From VAZQ01 sp963771845 (GTDB lineage: Bacteria > Pseudomonadota > Alphaproteobacteria > Rhizobiales > Xanthobacteraceae), in assembly GCA_963771845.1 (NCBI GenBank), contig CAVYVC010000003.1, positions 30,368 through 94,367 of the forward strand: DNA of 64,000 nt. Direction: 5' to 3'. The translations under genes and the position numbers were made by a program. Below the pieces are notes generated by a model. It saw nothing but the letters and a program-made list of their open reading frames with translations. It was not told where the DNA came from and searched no databases. Positions 62,860-64,000 of this stretch are shown one piece after another (the stretch's first letter is position 1; the number at the start of each line of letters is the position of its first letter).

Positions 62860-64000
62860 TCATGGCCGTTTTGGCTCGCTCCACCAGGTTTCGGGAAGGT
62901 ACCCATAAAGCGATGTCGTGGCGGGTCGCCCGATCCGGGTCCAGCGCGCGAGCCATTGCTCTGGAAGATGGAATAGCGGGATCGTGTCGAAGCCGGAGAG
63001 CAGCACGCGGTCGAGCGCGCGCACCGCCGCGACGAAGTCCTCACAGCGTTTGCGCCTTGAGGAGCGCGGCGATCATGGCGTCGACGGCGGCGCTTTTGAT
63101 GCCCATGTAGTTGCGCGTGCCCGGCTGATCGGCCGCCGCCGAGCCCCAGTAGAAGGACTGCTCATTGCCGGGCGACAGGGATTGGTCCCAGCAATTCTCG
63201 ATCATATCGAAGTCATAGTTGAGACGCCGACCCTCGAACTGCACGGCATCCACGAACCGCACCCGTGCAGCGATACCGGCGCGCTTGAGGCTTTGCGGAG
63301 AATAGGAGCGCGAGGCGCTCGTCGTCGCGGGCGGTCACCATGATCTCGAAGCTGAAAGGCCGGCCGGTTGCCCGCTCCGACGAGGACCTGGCCGCGCAGC
63401 TCGTATCCTGCCGCGGCGAACAGATTGAGCGCCCGCTTGAGGACCGCGCGGTCGCGGCCGGAGCCATCGCTGACTGGTGGCGACCAGGTCCCGTTGGAGC
63501 ACATCAGGCCGCACCGCGTCGGGACATGGCGCGAGCAACTCGCGCTCCCGCGCTTCCGCGGGCTGCCCGTGCGAAGAGAGTTCCGAGCCCGGGAAATAGC
63601 TCGGCGGTGCGGCGGTAGAGATCAAAAAAATACCCATGGTTGATCCACTCGAAATCGAACAGGGACGATATCGCTTCGCGGACCCGAACGTCGCGTGAAA
63701 ACCGGCCGGCGCGTATTGAACACGAAATAGCTTGCTTGGCTTGGGAGTGCCGGTGGGAGGCCTCCTTGACGACGAGCCCGTCTCGCAAGGCGGGGAACGC
63801 GTACGCGGTCTGCCAACGGGCGGGATCGTGCTCAAGTCGGACGTCGTAAAGACCGCGCTTGAATGCCTCGAAATGGGAATTGGCTTCACGGATAGAAGTC
63901 GAACCGGAGCTCGGCGAAGTTCCAGAAGCCGCGATTGATCGGAAGGTCGCGAGCCCAGTAGTCCGGATCACGCCGAAGGCCACGCTTTTGCCCGGATCGA
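62860..64000 (-). pseudogene. Family 5 extracellular solute-binding protein (YejA-like), many frame breaks, runs off window
   Basis: Read on the minus strand, the segments in changing frames follow the order of a peptide/microcin-C-type binding protein: SHFEAFKRGLYDVRLEHDP, ISSLFDFEWINHGYFFD, GRPFSFEIMVTARDDERLA, NYDFDMIENCWDQSLSPGNE, YWGSAAADQPGTRNYMG, AVRALDRVLLSGFDTIPLF and LYGYLPETWWSEP before the TGA at 62860. At least five frame changes occur in 1.1 kb. The 5' end lies beyond 64000. Such proteins deliver oligopeptides to Yej/Opp-like transporters. Either a dead gene or poor local sequence quality. Confidence 0.7.

Overview
The window is GC-rich, densely coding DNA that reads as an alphaproteobacterium of the Hyphomicrobiales, most likely a Bradyrhizobium/Xanthobacteraceae-type soil bacterium. 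The evidence is indirect: several orphan ABC-type substrate-binding proteins of the PF04392 kind, a TctC/Bug-type binding protein, PHA-granule-type and ParB-like small proteins, REP-like palindromes (one translated in frame inside a UvrD helicase), and IS110, IS256 and group II intron debris. No rRNA, tRNA or CRISPR array was found. At least nine genes carry single-base frameshifts. This means either real decay or indel errors in a long-read or metagenome assembly, so 'pseudogene' below often means 'frame broken in this sequence'.

Layout. 1-16 kb is ordinary chromosome: the start of a Bcr/CflA efflux pump, an aminopeptidase P (frameshifted), prmA, an MFS carrier, a nitrilase-fold hydrolase, two binding-protein-like genes, an FAD monooxygenase, a 1122-residue zinc-ribbon/adenylate cyclase/AAA/TPR regulator, a small c-type cytochrome, tam, a Sel1-repeat membrane protein and an SDR. 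16-21 kb is degraded: a GMC oxidoreductase broken at both ends beside a dead IS110 transposase, then a sugar ABC operon of which only the ATPase is intact, the rest being deleted down to the first codons of the binding protein and the last codons of a permease. 21-26 kb holds small hypothetical genes, a dihydroxyphthalate-decarboxylase-like protein overlapping a DinB protein, and a CHAT-domain tail.

26.6-34.2 kb is an array of four PF04392 binding proteins with no permease or ATPase, interrupted by a divergent TctC-type protein and by a group II intron inserted directly after one stop codon. 34.2-40 kb has a repeat shared with 62 kb, a 25-codon ORF preceded by a 16-nt perfect complement of the 16S rRNA 3' end, a ParB-like protein, a PHA-granule protein, an EamA transporter, a ParA-like ATPase and UvrD/PcrA.

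40.1-51.3 kb is an integrated element with all genes on the plus strand: tyrosine integrase, AlpA-like regulator, PD-(D/E)XK nuclease, primase-polymerase/helicase, and small and large terminase, but no portal, capsid or tail gene. It is bounded by a candidate 16-bp direct repeat (15/16) and carries repeated CCGATACGG motifs and hairpins at control points. It looks like a phage satellite or a prophage cut down to replication and packaging functions, and it is the most interesting object in the window.

51.4-61.0 kb is a type I secretion locus on the minus strand: a large adhesin-like substrate, a HlyB-type ABC exporter (frameshifted) and a HlyD-type adaptor. An IS256 element splits the substrate gene without a target duplication. 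61-64 kb holds two small ORFs, the second copy of the shared repeat, serine-recombinase fragments pointing at each other as if inverted, and a family 5 peptide-binding protein gene with many frame breaks that runs off the window.
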